Positions 11,801 to 18,827 of a DNA stretch of 29,500 nucleotides are shown here, one piece after another (positions within the stretch are counted from its first letter, which is position 1; each line of letters starts with the position of its first letter). The DNA is taken from positions 21,252,449 to 21,281,948 of the forward strand of contig NC_135553.1 in assembly GCF_964340395.1 (NCBI RefSeq), given 5' to 3'. The translations under genes were made by a program, and so were the position numbers. Origin of the DNA: Glandiceps talaboti (lineage: Eukaryota > Hemichordata > Enteropneusta > Spengelidae). The notes beneath the pieces are model-generated. The model saw only the letters and a program-made list of their open reading frames with translations. It was not told where the DNA came from and did not search any database.

Positions 11801-14800
11801 TTTAATGTAATTGCATTTTGGTAATCATCGTTTGACATGCATGACATCACTTTCCTTCAATTGATAATATTATTGACTATAAAGCAAGTATTTGCTAATT
11901 AAAGTACAATGATAATGATGATGAAGAGATGTGAATTTATAAAAACGCCTTTTCTCCTGAGAGCTCAACGCACAATTATTACCCCTGACACGGATCAATG
12001 GCAGCATGATGGCCATTTGTACTTCCTCAACTCCCTGGCAAGCTATACAATCCATTGCAGCCTTTATAAGCTCATAGAATTAAAAGCATTTACATTGCAA
12101 CCTCTATCCTACCAGATCCCCAATTATACAGCTGGGTTGACCGATACACATTCATGGTTCAAAAAAGACTTCAGCAACTCAGAAATGGCACAAGCGGTGA
12201 CAGGCTTGAACCTGCAACCTGCAGATTCCAAGCCAGCCACTCTAACAATTCATCCAGCATGACTCCACATAATTATATTATATTCAAAATGACATTAATG
12301 CTAACATGCTATGATAAAGTAGCACTGTACCATGTACAGTGTGTGTGACATACATTTATAACTTAACATTATATGTAATTGTAGAGCGTACCGCTATGTA
12401 TGGTAGTACACCTTTTGTCACTTACTACAGTCAATCAAACATGTTATCTACTCAATGTATAAAACACACATGACCTTCCTATGAAGAGACACACTCTTTT
12501 TAAGGGAATAAGCTGTAAACTTAAATACATCACCCAGTAAAGTTTTGTTCTCTCTGACCCAGAGGAATACTAACTGTTGATTTTTTAGTTGCCTATTTGA
12601 GGAAACTTTCATTTCTTGTTGTACTGAAAAAAAAAATTATAACACTATGGAGTGATTCAGACTACTTTAATAGTATTATATCACTTGTATCAGTGACAGT
12701 ATATAACAAAGTTTACTGTTATAACCACATGTGTAGGGTTAGGTTTCACAAACTGACAACTGGGACAGTATGTACCATTATCTATGGAGAGGTTAGCTTG
12801 GGTCATCGCCATGACGATGAACTACAGGTTGGCATGTTTTAAACTGTTACACAGCAAATACTGCCTGATCTCACTGCGTGGGTGTATTAAGCCAGGAATG
12901 AATATACATACCTGTACTAGTGGCTGCTTTCATCAAACCTTTATGGAACAATGCACGAAGTCTGTCTTTCAATATGAAGTCTTTGGCTCCTCCAGTTACA
13001 GATATCAATACATTGGGTGGTTTCAATCTCCAGTGTTCGGTTAATAACTTCCAAATTATTTCAGGATCAGTCTTGTAGTCTACACGTACATACTATAAGT
13101 ATATATACACAAAAATTGATTTTTTAAATTTTTTTTTAATTTTACCAGAGCTTTTTTCTTAGAGAAGCAGACTCAGTAAATTAAAATCTATCGAAGTTCC
13201 AAAATCATTTTTTCAATGTTCACACTACTAAAATAGGTGTAAATAAACTTATTGCCACAAGTACAATCAACAAAATTGGAGCCATATCTAGAACTGGATC
13301 GATAAATTCCAAAATCTTAGCCAAAAAAAAAGGAAGAAGGCATTTTGTGATCCTGAAACATATCTAAAATGAAGACACAGAGTACTCAGATATTTTTAGA
13401 GTTTAAGATATCCTAACATTCAATACTGAAAACATTCCCGCCAAAATTGTTAGGACAAAATTCTTGTTTTATGTAAGTTTTTGGCATATATCAACTTCAT
13501 TTTAGACTGGAATCAAAGAAATGTTACTTCCTAATAAAGTAATATTATTGTAATTATGAAAATAATCATATAAATTGGGTCCCGATATTATGTAAACTCG
13601 TCTCTAGTCATGAAAGGGTTAAGATATCCTAACATTCAAAACTAATAAATGTCCTTCTCATACTATCACGTATGTTAGTCAGAATATAATATTTACGTCA
13701 ATGAAATGAAATTTTCTGGGAGGAAAAAAAAATTTCTGCCAAAATTTTCTATTGTCATGAAGAATGGTGTCAGTTGTATTACCGATCAATACTGCAATGT
13801 TTGACCTTGGATGACCTTCAAGTACAAGTGTGTATACTTGAGGTATATTAAATACAATGTAATTTCTATGGTGTGACCGTGCAAATACAATGTAGTTTGA
13901 GCAATACAAACACACACCTCTTTTTTTTTTATTTTCCTCTCCCCTTATTTTCCTTTCCTTTTTTTTTGCCAGTGTATTGCGGTATATTTCTTTTCTATTC
14001 TCCAAAATGAGTGTAACAATTTTGAAAGCAAAATCCTTGACCCAAGAGAGTACGGTACACTAGATTAGATTTCTGTCACATTTTGTGATTTGACAAACAC
14101 CACAGTTGTCAGGTTTTCAAACTATCCACAAACAAACTCATTTGTCATATTTGCTCAATTGTATTCAACTTTATAAATCTCACGTACAAGAATACCATGA
14201 TTACAAACTACAGAATAAATATACCATCGAAACTAAATGTGAAAAACTTGGGTATTACATCCTCACACATCAAAGACTGAATGATAAAAAATAATTAGGC
14301 GTGAATGAAAAATGTTTCTTACCGGAGCTTTTTTCTTCCCTTGTCCGTAGCCAACGAATTCAATCTGACCAAAGCTATTAGCAGGTTCTATAGTTGTGCA
14401 GGTTTCTATTTTCCATGGCCCATTACTTTGCTCTACATGTCCTGTGTGATCAGGTTGTAACCGTCCACAACAACACATTTCAAGCCTATGAAAAAAAAAA
14501 TGTTTAACGCAAAATATTACTTCTGATATGGGATGTTAAACGTCATGATTTTATTCATGTTAAACATCATCAAAATTAAAAAAATGGCTTTCTGATTAGA
14601 CAAGACACATGAATACATTTACAAGTTGATCACTTTGTAAGTTGATGTTGTTCTTTTACTTGATCACATTTTTATCACTGAATCCGAAGACAGCATGATT
14701 GTTAGGAGGGGGGGGGGGGGGGGGTCGGCTAAAAAGTTAAGATTACTATCATCTCTTTAATCACAATCCTGCAGTGTGTAGTAAAAGTGGTCTAGCAAGT

Positions 14801-17800
14801 AGTAAAACAACAACATTAAATGTATGTATTTATTATGTACAGTCTTGTGGTGAATGCTCCCAATGCTAGCTGTATTTAGTTGGTCTATAAATGTCTAATG
14901 ATGATAATAATGTTGTCTTTTTATATAGCACTTTCCCACTCTGTGCTCAAAGTGCTTTACAATTATTACCCCTGGCATGGATCTATAGTGGCACAACAGC
15001 CCTTTACTTCCTCAACTCCCTGAGGACCATACAACCCATTGCAGCCTCTATAAGCATATAGGATTAAAGCATTCACATTGCAACCTCTCTCCTACCAGGT
15101 CCCCAATTATACAGCTGGGTTGACTGGGGCACAATTGTGGTTCAAATCTTACATAAGGACTTTAGCCACTCGGAAACAAATGACAACGATGGGGCTCAAA
15201 CCTGTAACCTGCAGATTCAAGGTTGGCCACTATGATCATGATTCTACAAATGTAAATATACTCATAAAAGTACTTCCAAGGATAACACATGAAATCAATA
15301 AATATGTATTTCTACTGGGGTCTCCTCCAGATACAATTTAAAACCTCCTTACCTTTGATCTGTACTCTGCCACTTTTCGTCTTTAACAAATTTGATACAT
15401 CGTCTTTGGAAGATATTTTTACTCACAAATTCTTTTATGATGTCATTCTGGTGATGATATTAAAAGATCGAGACATGAAACTTAAATTGGCTGAAACTGT
15501 TAACACTGACAGGGCTCAAAATTAACAGTAGTCACATGCCCACAGACTACCAATTCTTGTCATGGGGCTACCATAATTTGCTGATGGTAGCCCACTCAGG
15601 CTACCACTGATTATGTGATGAGGCCCGGATGGAAGATTTATGGACATAAAAGTATTATAATAACACATATTTCCAATAGAGGAAATCAGTTTTCAGGTCA
15701 GGAATATGGGACTACAGGTCACAATCCTTGGGCTACCAAGTTCTGAAATTGGTAGCCCCCTAGGACTACCAAAGAAAAAACTTAATTTTGAGCCCTACAC
15801 TGCATGGTATTCACCAAGACTATCATTCAGACAATAACAATTGTCATATAATTTACATAAAAACATTAAGAAAAGCAATGATTTTGACTATTTACTGTAA
15901 GGTGCTGTTTGCCATCCAAGTGCAGGTAAGTTTGTCAATAGATATACAAAAGACAAATAATAACGTTTGTTCTTATATAGCGCTTTTCCATCCAGTCTGG
16001 GTGCTGAAAGTGCTTTACAATTATTACCCCTGGCTCCGAAAGGCACAACGGTCCTTTATAAATTATACTTACTTATACTCCCTGGGGAGCATACAATCAA
16101 TTGCACCCCTTATAAGTTCATAGGATCAAAGCATTCACATTGCAACCTCTATCCTACTAGGTCCCCAATTATACAGCTGGGTTGACTAAGGCACAGTCAT
16201 GGTTCAAATCTTGCCCAAGGACTTTAGCTACTCAGAAACAAAATTAGCATCGATGGGGTCTCGACCCTACAGCCTGCAGATTCTAAGCGGCTACTAAATA
16301 AACATTCACCCAGTATGACTCCACAAACACGTTTTGTGTTGCTCAAACTGGCCGTACTTCAAGTTCATATTACTGGGATTTTTCAAATGGAAAGACCATT
16401 TAAATATCTTCAGAAAAACTACACATATATCTAAATAGTTCGATAGTTGTTTAACTGAAACAACCAAGTTTTGAACTTTGACATTTACTTTCAACAGTGT
16501 ATTAGATATTATAGAGTACAAAAAGAAAATGAATCAACAGAAAAGTGCTAGCATTGTGGAGTTTTTTCTGTGTTTGTGTTTTTGCCCGTCTGCCTGGTAC
16601 ATTTTTTGTAGGTTTTAGGGAAAGTCAACGATGACAAACAAAGTATTTAATTGATGGAGCCTGATATAAATGTTGTTGCAATGATGTTTGTGCACAAATG
16701 CAATTCAGGACAGATGGCCATTTCCATTAAGACCAATAACAGTATATTTAGATGTTATTCTCCAATATTTTTCCTTGTGCAGCCAAGGAAAATACAAGTG
16801 ACCTAAGGGGCCTTTGTCACTACGAGTTGCTAGACCTGTAGTGACAACCCCCTTAGGCCATGAGTATTTTCTGGCTGAATGAAGAAAAATATTGGAGAAT
16901 AACATAATTATACCAGTGCCAGTACTATGAAAGAAAATCGGGGAAAGTAATGGCAATTTTTACCGTTTTGATTCATTTCGAACATGGCAGAACCAGTGAC
17001 GCAGACACGTGTTGTCGTAACATAGACGTGCGTTGTCATCACTTAGAATGACCAGAGTATATATTCCATATTTTTGGCTTGTGCATGGTATAACACAAGT
17101 TATATTACTTTCCAATATTTTCTTCATTCAACCAGAAAATACTCATGACATATGGATTTTTCCACTGTCTTGAACTCATAGCGACAAGGCCCCTCATGCC
17201 ACCCTTTATTTTCCCTCAACGTAATGTTGGAAAAAAATTATGAAAATAATAATCAATATATGAAATTAATATGCTGTGCAATCAACAGCAACTTTCATGT
17301 ATAAATAGATGAAACTATTGGAGTACATGACTTGTATGTCTTGAGAATTTAGCCTAGACAAGACAACTGAGACAGGAGTACTTACAGGTGTGTTCGTATT
17401 TGCTCTCCTTCTACCATAACTAGCACTAATTCTTCTTTCTCCATTGACACCGATATGTATACTACTGCCATAACCAGGTTTGGGACTGTCCTGAGGATTG
17501 CTAATCAATTCTCTCTCAAATACCTTCTGTGCCACATCAGCAAATCTTGGAGTTTTAGGGGTACTTCTAGTTTCTTCTTTTCCTGGCTCTACTATGGATA
17601 CTGTTGGTACAGTTGATGTCTTTGCAGATACCGGTTTGGTTCTAGGCCTAGGCTGGGGTGCACTACTACTACTACTACTACTAGTACCGGTAGTGGCAGG
17701 TCCAGCATCACCAAAAAATGCAAAGTTACCATGTCCAGGAGGAAGATACTTTTTCTCGCCACCACTTTTCTCTCCTCCAAATTCAGCTTCCTTCATCTCA

Positions 17801-18003
17801 TCATCTTCCTCATTCACGTCACTCATACTTGTTCTCTTTCGACTACTCCTGGGTCTTGGTCTGTTTCCCCTGTCTCCTGCTGTTTCCATGGCAACCAAAG
17901 GCAGCTCGTCCGACTGGGGCACACTACTGCCACTTCCAAGACTGAATTGATCAGAGTCTTCATCGCTTGGACTGACTTTAGGATCTCTCTTACTGCGATT
18001 CAT
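2476..18003 (-). CDS. TRPM2: TRPM2-like cation channel, N-terminal half (nine coding exons; continues beyond the left edge)
   Basis: Join on the minus strand: 18003-17386, 15447-15353, 14485-14323, 13092-12912, 10284-10112, 9388-9175, 7997-7832, 4153-4015, 2548-2476. Every junction is GT-AG and phases agree (0,2,0,1,0,1,2,0,1), giving about 607 codons without a stop. Residues 1-206 are low-complexity, Ser/Pro/Thr/acidic. Residues 207-540 are the TRPM N-terminal homology region (SLOG/LSDAT fold), with FGQIEFVGYGQ, NVLISVTGGAKDF, TSTGAWIISGGTAEGV, ALGIATWGIV, CNHTHFILVDDG.ISKYGA, VVVEGGPNT and VIVEGSGRAADVIA. Residues 540-607 enter the following helical region (QWVTKAF, ITVFRMQDAD..DIDGTILHALLK). 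Family knowledge: TRPM2 proteins are Ca2+-permeable plasma-membrane channels gated by ADP-ribose and Ca2+, and this N-terminal domain can bind ADP-ribose. The TRPM2-type VxVEGSGR..DVIA block and the DID..IL.ALLK block favour TRPM2 over TRPM1/3/6/7. The symbol is family-level. The pore and any NUDT9-type C-terminal domain are out of view. Confidence 0.92.
2627..2886. repeat. (GT)n followed by degenerate (CTGT)n microsatellite
   Basis: A GT array (about 2627-2657) passes into CG-containing GTGC steps and then a long CTGT array with GTTT and GTATC interruptions. It lies in the intron between TRPM exons 8 and 9, about 80 bases upstream of the exon 9 acceptor in gene sense. Confidence 0.95.
3119..3442. 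repeat. 81-bp tandem repeat, four copies
   Basis: Copies begin with CAGTGTTTCAGA at 3119, 3200, 3281 and 3362. Copies 2 and 3 are almost identical. Copies 1 and 4 differ at several sites, and copy 4 carries a 2-nt insertion. The unit comes from the LINE coding fragment around it. Confidence 0.93.
3825..3887. repeat. Perfect 22-bp inverted repeat with a 19-base loop
   Basis: 3825-3846 is the exact reverse complement of 3866-3887 (arm TATTATGTATTACAATACTG plus TA). The loop 3847-3865 is itself partly symmetrical. It lies at the 3' end of the LINE remnant, just before a TAT-rich tail, so it may be the element's terminal hairpin or a separate small foldback insertion. Confidence 0.85.
4015..4153 (-). 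CDS. TRPM2-like gene 1, exon 8
   Basis: 139 nt with acceptor TTTTTTCAG before 4153 and donor GTGAGT after 4015. It begins in phase 2 and ends in phase 0. It reads SDSNISRNVDRNDVKQWVTK, then AFKLEPKDSK..QYIDWVQ and ACIRKRNL. This is the helical stretch that follows the SLOG domain in TRPM proteins and leads straight into the (L/I)TVF strand at the start of exon 9. Sequence similarity is weaker here than in exons 4 to 7, but splice signals and phase fit exactly. Confidence 0.85.
4160..5170. other. Intron 7 of TRPM gene 1, left part: AT-rich, no gene seen
   Basis: Non-coding, with homopolymer runs (poly-C at about 4437-4450; several poly-A and poly-T runs of 8-11 between 4500 and 4850). I see no exon-like block, RNA gene or clear element on either strand. 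Confidence 0.6.
5180..5760. mobile_element. Foldback element with interrupted inverted repeats
   Basis: The stretch 5452-5488 (ATCAGTACAGAGTTGGTATC, then AAATTTAGGTG) is the near reverse complement of 5688-5728. Outer sequence at about 5190-5215 (AAAATGCATTGGTTTCATTC, then a CACTTT block) pairs with 5733-5760. A further hairpin inside pairs 5591-5601 with 5633-5643 (GTTGACTGTTT). The nested pairing suggests a MITE or foldback transposon with no coding capacity. Exact ends and target-site duplication were not fixed. Confidence 0.6.
6031..6372. mobile_element. Foldback element with about 110-bp inverted arms
   Basis: The left arm 6031-6140 and right arm 6252-6372 are reverse complements with scattered mismatches. 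The best block is ACAAACAGGGAAAGTAAACA plus AATGAA on the left against its complement near 6330-6353. The central spacer is about 110 bases. There is no ORF. It lies in TRPM intron 7 and would form a long hairpin in the pre-mRNA. Confidence 0.75.
6380..6925. other. Intron 7 of TRPM gene 1, centre: AT-rich, no gene seen
   Basis: Very AT-rich spacer between the foldback element and the 55-bp minisatellite. Reading frames here are short, lysine/phenylalanine-rich and without known motifs. Confidence 0.6.
6928..7680. repeat. 55-bp minisatellite, about 13-14 copies
   Basis: Head-to-tail array whose unit contains GTTCTATGTTAGAACCAGTT, then ATCAATTTGTAAC, then GTGTGAGRATAGTTGT. The start-to-start distance is 55 bp where checked (7081 to 7136). 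Copies differ at a few recurrent sites (CC/GC, TCGTG/TCATG, AAT/GAT, GTAAG/GTTAG), as expected from unequal exchange and conversion. One copy near 7573 lacks a few bases. There are no unique spacers, so it is not a CRISPR. It lies in TRPM intron 7, about 150 bases from the exon 7 donor. Confidence 0.96.
7832..7997 (-). CDS. TRPM2-like gene 1, exon 7 (end of SLOG domain)
   Basis: 166 nt with acceptor TTTGTTTCACAG before 7997 and donor GTTAGT after 7832. It starts in phase 1 and ends in phase 2. It reads (C)ERVPVVLVVVEGGPNTL, then KTVYESTEKNMPAVIVEGSG, then RAADVIAYAYKKTKPSH. The two hydrophobic strands ending in VEGGP and VEGSGR..DVI are the hallmark C-terminal strands and nucleotide-facing glycine loop of the TRPM SLOG domain, in the form typical of TRPM2. 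Confidence 0.93.
8045..8965. other. Intron 6 of TRPM gene 1: no gene seen
   Basis: Unique-looking AT-rich intron. A short local duplication is visible at about 8217-8262 (ACCTGGCCC-CTGTCATACAG twice). No other structure is recognised. Confidence 0.55.
8976..9110. mobile_element. Possible small imperfect foldback element
   Basis: The left side (CAGTGTG, then GGGGTATTTGA, then CACAGTGTTTT) and the reverse complement of the right side (CAGTGTGA, then GAGGGTATTTG, then TGCAGTGTTCT) share the same order of blocks, giving an imperfect palindrome. Identity is only moderate, so the call is weak. Confidence 0.35.
9175..9388 (-). CDS. TRPM2-like gene 1, exon 6 (SLOG domain)
   Basis: 214 nt with acceptor TTGATTTCAG before 9388 and donor GTAAGT after 9175. 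It starts in phase 0 and ends in phase 1. It contains LDCNHTHFILVDDGRISKYG, then ADIELRATLEKYI. The (N/S)HTHFIL(V/A)D(D/N)G...KYG signature is one of the most conserved stretches of the TRPM N-terminal region. After the LEK helix the exon runs into a Lys/Ser-rich linker (SEKKDCSTSH), matching the variable loop before the VEGGP strand. Confidence 0.95.
9389..10095. other. Intron 5 of TRPM gene 1: no gene seen
   Basis: AT-rich intron ending, in gene sense, near a poly-C/G tract (10081-10092) just inside the exon 5 donor. Open frames at 9743-10080 show no known motif and no splice-supported exon. Confidence 0.55.
10112..10284 (-). CDS. TRPM2-like gene 1, exon 5 (SLOG domain, GG-x-x-x-GV loop)
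   Basis: 173 nt with acceptor TTGTACAACAG before 10284 and donor GTAAAC after 10112. It starts in phase 1, completing the Gly codon split from exon 4, and ends in phase 0. It reads AWIISGGTAEGVMKVVGEAV, then an acidic His/Asp/Glu loop, then YALGIATWGIVDNREALDG. The T-S-T-G-AWI-x-x-GG-x-x-x-GV motif across the exon 4/5 junction is the glycine-rich loop of the domain, and GIATWGIV is the next conserved strand. The usual His in GV..HVG is Val here (MKVVG). Confidence 0.95.
10370..10665 (+). mobile_element. Palindromic repeat family, copy 1
   Basis: It shares a long block with 16749-17075 on the opposite strand (ACTCTGGTCATTCTA, then CACTGGTTCTGC, then CCATTACTTTCCCC, then CTGGTATAAT). It ends in a palindromic part with TGACCTAAGGG and its complement around a GTCACTA/TAGTGAC core. 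No coding capacity is seen. Confidence 0.7.
10700..10990 (+). mobile_element. Palindromic repeat family, copy 2
   Basis: A second, more diverged copy directly after copy 1 in the same orientation, with the same order of blocks (CTGGTTGTTCTA, then CACTGGTTTTGC, then GTCATTATTTTTTCCC). Its palindrome runs 10842-10985: TATTCCCCAATATT and CATGACCTAAGG on the left, CCTTAGGTCACTC and AATATTGGGGAATA on the right. Confidence 0.7.
11208..11515. repeat. (ACAGAT)n hexanucleotide microsatellite with variants
   Basis: About 300 bases of ACAGAT units with patches of ACAGAC, ACAAAG and, at the right end, ACCAAT and ACACAT. All six frames stay open across it, giving Tyr-Arg, Ser-Val or Ile-Cys dipeptide frames that are artefacts. 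It lies in TRPM intron 4. Confidence 0.97.
11525..11905. other. Intron 4 of TRPM gene 1: no gene seen
   Basis: AT-rich unique sequence between the hexanucleotide array and SINE copy 1. No motif is recognised. Confidence 0.5.
11909..12268 (-). mobile_element. tRNA-derived SINE, copy 1
   Basis: Read on the minus strand, the head (12268 leftward) starts GGAGTCATGCTGG, has an A-box-like TTAGAGTGGCTGG and a B-box GGTTCAAGCC at about 12206-12215. A body then contains the complement of TATACAGCTGGGTTGAC and of CAATTATTACCCCTG, shared with the copies at 14902 and 15957. The A/B box order and spacing indicate an RNA polymerase III internal promoter from a tRNA-like ancestor. The tail at the left is TCAT/ATC-rich. 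Confidence 0.75.
12290..12905. other. Intron 4 of TRPM gene 1, right part: no gene seen
   Basis: Unique-looking AT-rich DNA ending at the exon 4 donor. Open frames at 12597-12842 have no family motif and no splice support. Confidence 0.55.
12912..13092 (-). CDS. TRPM2-like gene 1, exon 4 (start of SLOG domain)
   Basis: 181 nt with acceptor ACTTATAG before 13092 and donor GTATGT after 12912. It starts in phase 0 and ends in phase 1. It reads YVRVDYKTDPEIIWKLLTEH, then WRLKPPNVLISVTGGAKDF, then ILKDRLRALFHKGLMKAATS. This is the canonical TRPM opening strand (P.(L/V)ISV.GG...F), followed by the helix that precedes the TTGAW loop. Confidence 0.96.
13100..14315. other. Intron 3 of TRPM gene 1: no gene seen
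   Basis: AT-rich with poly-A and poly-T runs (for example 13125-13140, 13920-13930). The phrase TAAGATATCCTAACATTCAA occurs twice (near 13406 and 13620), suggesting a small internal duplication about 215 bases apart. No gene or RNA is recognised. Confidence 0.55.
14323..14485 (-). CDS. TRPM2-like gene 1, exon 3 (Cys-rich motif and IEF strand)
   Basis: 163 nt with acceptor TTTTTTTTCATAG before 14485 and donor GTAAGA after 14323. It starts in phase 2 and ends in phase 0. It reads (R)LEMCCCGRLQPDH, a variable segment, then EPANSFGQIEFVGYGQGKKK and AP. A short CxCG-type cluster followed by (S/N)(Y/F)G.(I/L)EF is standard in TRPM N-termini. The internal ATG (14478) is not a start, because the frame is supplied by exon 2. 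In the second TRPM gene at 29087-29227 the CCCGR part is absent and the NSFG-IEFVG part is kept. Confidence 0.93.
14707..14725. repeat. Poly-G run
   Basis: A run of about 16-18 G after AGGAG, in TRPM intron 2. Homopolymers of this length are prone to sequencing and assembly errors. Confidence 0.9.
14902..15248 (-). mobile_element. tRNA-derived SINE, copy 2
   Basis: Same family as the copies at 11909 and 15957: CTTTTTATATAGCACTTTCC, then AAAGTGCTTTACAATTATTA, CCCCAATTATACAGCTGGGT, then the B-box complement (minus strand GGTTTGAGCC) at about 15194-15203. Head to the right, tail of TGATGATAATAATG to the left. Confidence 0.75.
15353..15447 (-). CDS. TRPM2-like gene 1, exon 2
   Basis: 95 nt with acceptor ATCATCACCAG before 15447 and donor GTAAGG after 15353. 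It starts in phase 0 and ends in phase 2; AG plus the first G of exon 3 makes Arg. It reads NDIIKEFVSKNIFQRRCIKF, then VKDEKWQSTDQ. This matches the TRPM segment (I..(F/N)..R.C..FV.D) just before the Cys cluster. It is short, but phases on both sides and the similar exon in the second gene (RKDIEQFVKDKEFKQRK) support it. Confidence 0.88.
15511..15796. mobile_element. hAT-like MITE with 15-bp terminal inverted repeats
   Basis: 15511-15525 (AGGGCTCAAAATTAA) is the exact reverse complement of 15782-15796. Flanks are ACACTGAC (15503-15510) and ACACTGCA (15797-15804), an imperfect 8-bp direct repeat (first six bases identical), as expected for a hAT target-site duplication. The interior carries repeated GGCTACCA / TGGTAGCC blocks that also pair. 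No transposase ORF, so non-autonomous. Confidence 0.7.
15957..16324 (-). mobile_element. tRNA-derived SINE, copy 3
   Basis: Third copy, in the same orientation: TTATATAGCGCTTTTCCATC, then AAAGTGCTTTACAATTATTA, CCCCAATTATACAGCTGGGT, then minus-strand B-box GGTCGAGACC at about 16257-16266 and a head ending CAGTATGACTCCAC, shared with copy 1. It lies about 160 bases right of the hAT-like MITE. Confidence 0.75.
16742..17075 (-). mobile_element. Palindromic repeat family, copy 3 (inverted relative to copies 1 and 2)
   Basis: It contains the strongest palindrome of the family. 16752-16825 (ATGTTATTCTCCAATATTTT, then TGACCTAAGGG) pairs with 16832-16905 (CCCTTAGGCCATGAGTATTT, then AAAATATTGGAGAATAACAT). 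To the right, 16905-17075 is the reverse complement of the non-palindromic part of copy 1 at 10375-10545. This copy and copies 1/2 lie in introns of one gene in opposite orientations. Confidence 0.75.
17090..17235. mobile_element. Palindromic repeat family, partial copy 4
   Basis: It repeats TTTCCAATATTTTCTTCATT, then CCAGAAAATACTCATGAC, then CATAGCGACAAGGCCCCTCA and a degenerate right arm. It abuts copy 3. The identity is clear but the arms are decayed. Confidence 0.55.
17386..18003 (-). CDS. TRPM2-like gene 1, first coding exon (disordered N-terminus)
   Basis: 618 nt from ATG at 18003 to donor GTAAGT after 17386, phase 0. It reads MNRSKRDPKVSPSDEDSDQF, then Ser/Gly-rich, basic (RPRPRSSRKRTS) and acidic (DVNEEDDEMKEAEF) patches, a Ser run encoded by an AGT triplet repeat (about 17651-17675), Pro/Thr-rich sequence, and RRISASYGRRRANTNTP at the end. 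There is no known domain, and long disordered N-termini are common in TRPM proteins. An upstream in-frame GTG (18027) is preceded by TTTCCTACTAG, a likely splice acceptor, so the ATG at 18003 is the first ATG of this exon. R-R-x-S and similar motifs are possible kinase sites, by inference only. Confidence 0.82.
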
Positions 18004-18492
18004 TGTCAAATCACTCAGTTCAACCACACTAGTAGGAAATCATAATCCAATTGACAGCTTTGTCAGACATTTGGAAATGATGATGTGTTATAAATATCAC
18101 TGCAATAAAAAAAAAAGCAGGGGGTGTCACAAACAAATGCCCTAAATATCATTATCTACATCATGTGTAGTACTAATTCACATTATACATGTATAGAGCT
18201 CCTGTCTTCCTAGGCCCTGAACAAGGCAAGAAAAACATCATGATCACCTGTATGATTTCTCAGCACCCTCCTAGTCCTATTAAAGTGAAAAGGGACAACA
18301 AGGTTCATTACTTTGTGATACCTTTGTCCACTGTAATCTCTTATAACAAACTTTTGTTAATATAGTGAACATTCTGTACATAGCATAATATAATAAAAAC
18401 CCTTTCATTTGCACCTAAATATATATTTTGAATATAATGTATGCTTGGGACACTATATCAACACTTCATATTATATAACCTATATGTACTTA

Positions 18493-18529
18493 TAGATGGA
18501 TGGATGGATGGATTGATGATTGATTGATT

Positions 18530-18581
<52 letters not shown>

Positions 18582-18663
18582 GTCGGACAGACAGACAGAC
18601 GAGACAGATAGATATGGAGACAGATAGACAGACAGACACAGACAGATAGAAGACAGACAGACA

Positions 18664-18722
<59 letters not shown>

Positions 18723-18726
18723 AATA
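18493..18726. repeat. Compound (GGAT)n-(ACAG)n-(AAAT)n microsatellite
   Basis: GGAT/GATT units (18493-18532), ACAG units with GATA/GGAG interruptions (18531-18662), then pure AAAT units (18663-18722). It lies in the inferred 5' UTR intron of TRPM gene 1. Confidence 0.96.
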
Positions 18727-18761
18727 GACAGATAGCCTGACATGGTAGATTGATAGATTCT

Positions 18762-18827
18762 AGTCCTGCTTGCAGATGGTGCACGGGTCTAGATTACTAC
18801 TCCGTATGCAACTTTGCAAGCAGGACT
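18762..18827. repeat. 13-bp inverted repeat
   Basis: AGTCCTGCTTGCA at 18762-18774 is exactly complementary to TGCAAGCAGGACT at 18815-18827, with a 40-base loop. Flanking GATAGATTC/TAGATTCCAG words on both sides suggest a small foldback insertion at the end of the microsatellite. Confidence 0.65.

Noticed and set aside
11909-12262. 117-codon plus-strand ORF
   Set aside because: It is the antisense of SINE copy 1; equivalent frames in the other SINE copies are broken.
14263-14478. Independent small gene starting MCCCGRLQ
   Set aside because: The ATG is internal to TRPM exon 3; a strong acceptor and exon 2 supply the upstream frame.
17498-17950. 150-codon plus-strand ORF with a hydrophobic Leu-rich stretch
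   Set aside because: It is the antisense shadow of TRPM gene 1's first coding exon; the Leu run is the complement of the Ser codons.
18001-18027. GTG at 18027 as the TRPM start
   Set aside because: GTG starts are very rare in animals; a splice acceptor directly precedes it and an ATG follows eight codons later.
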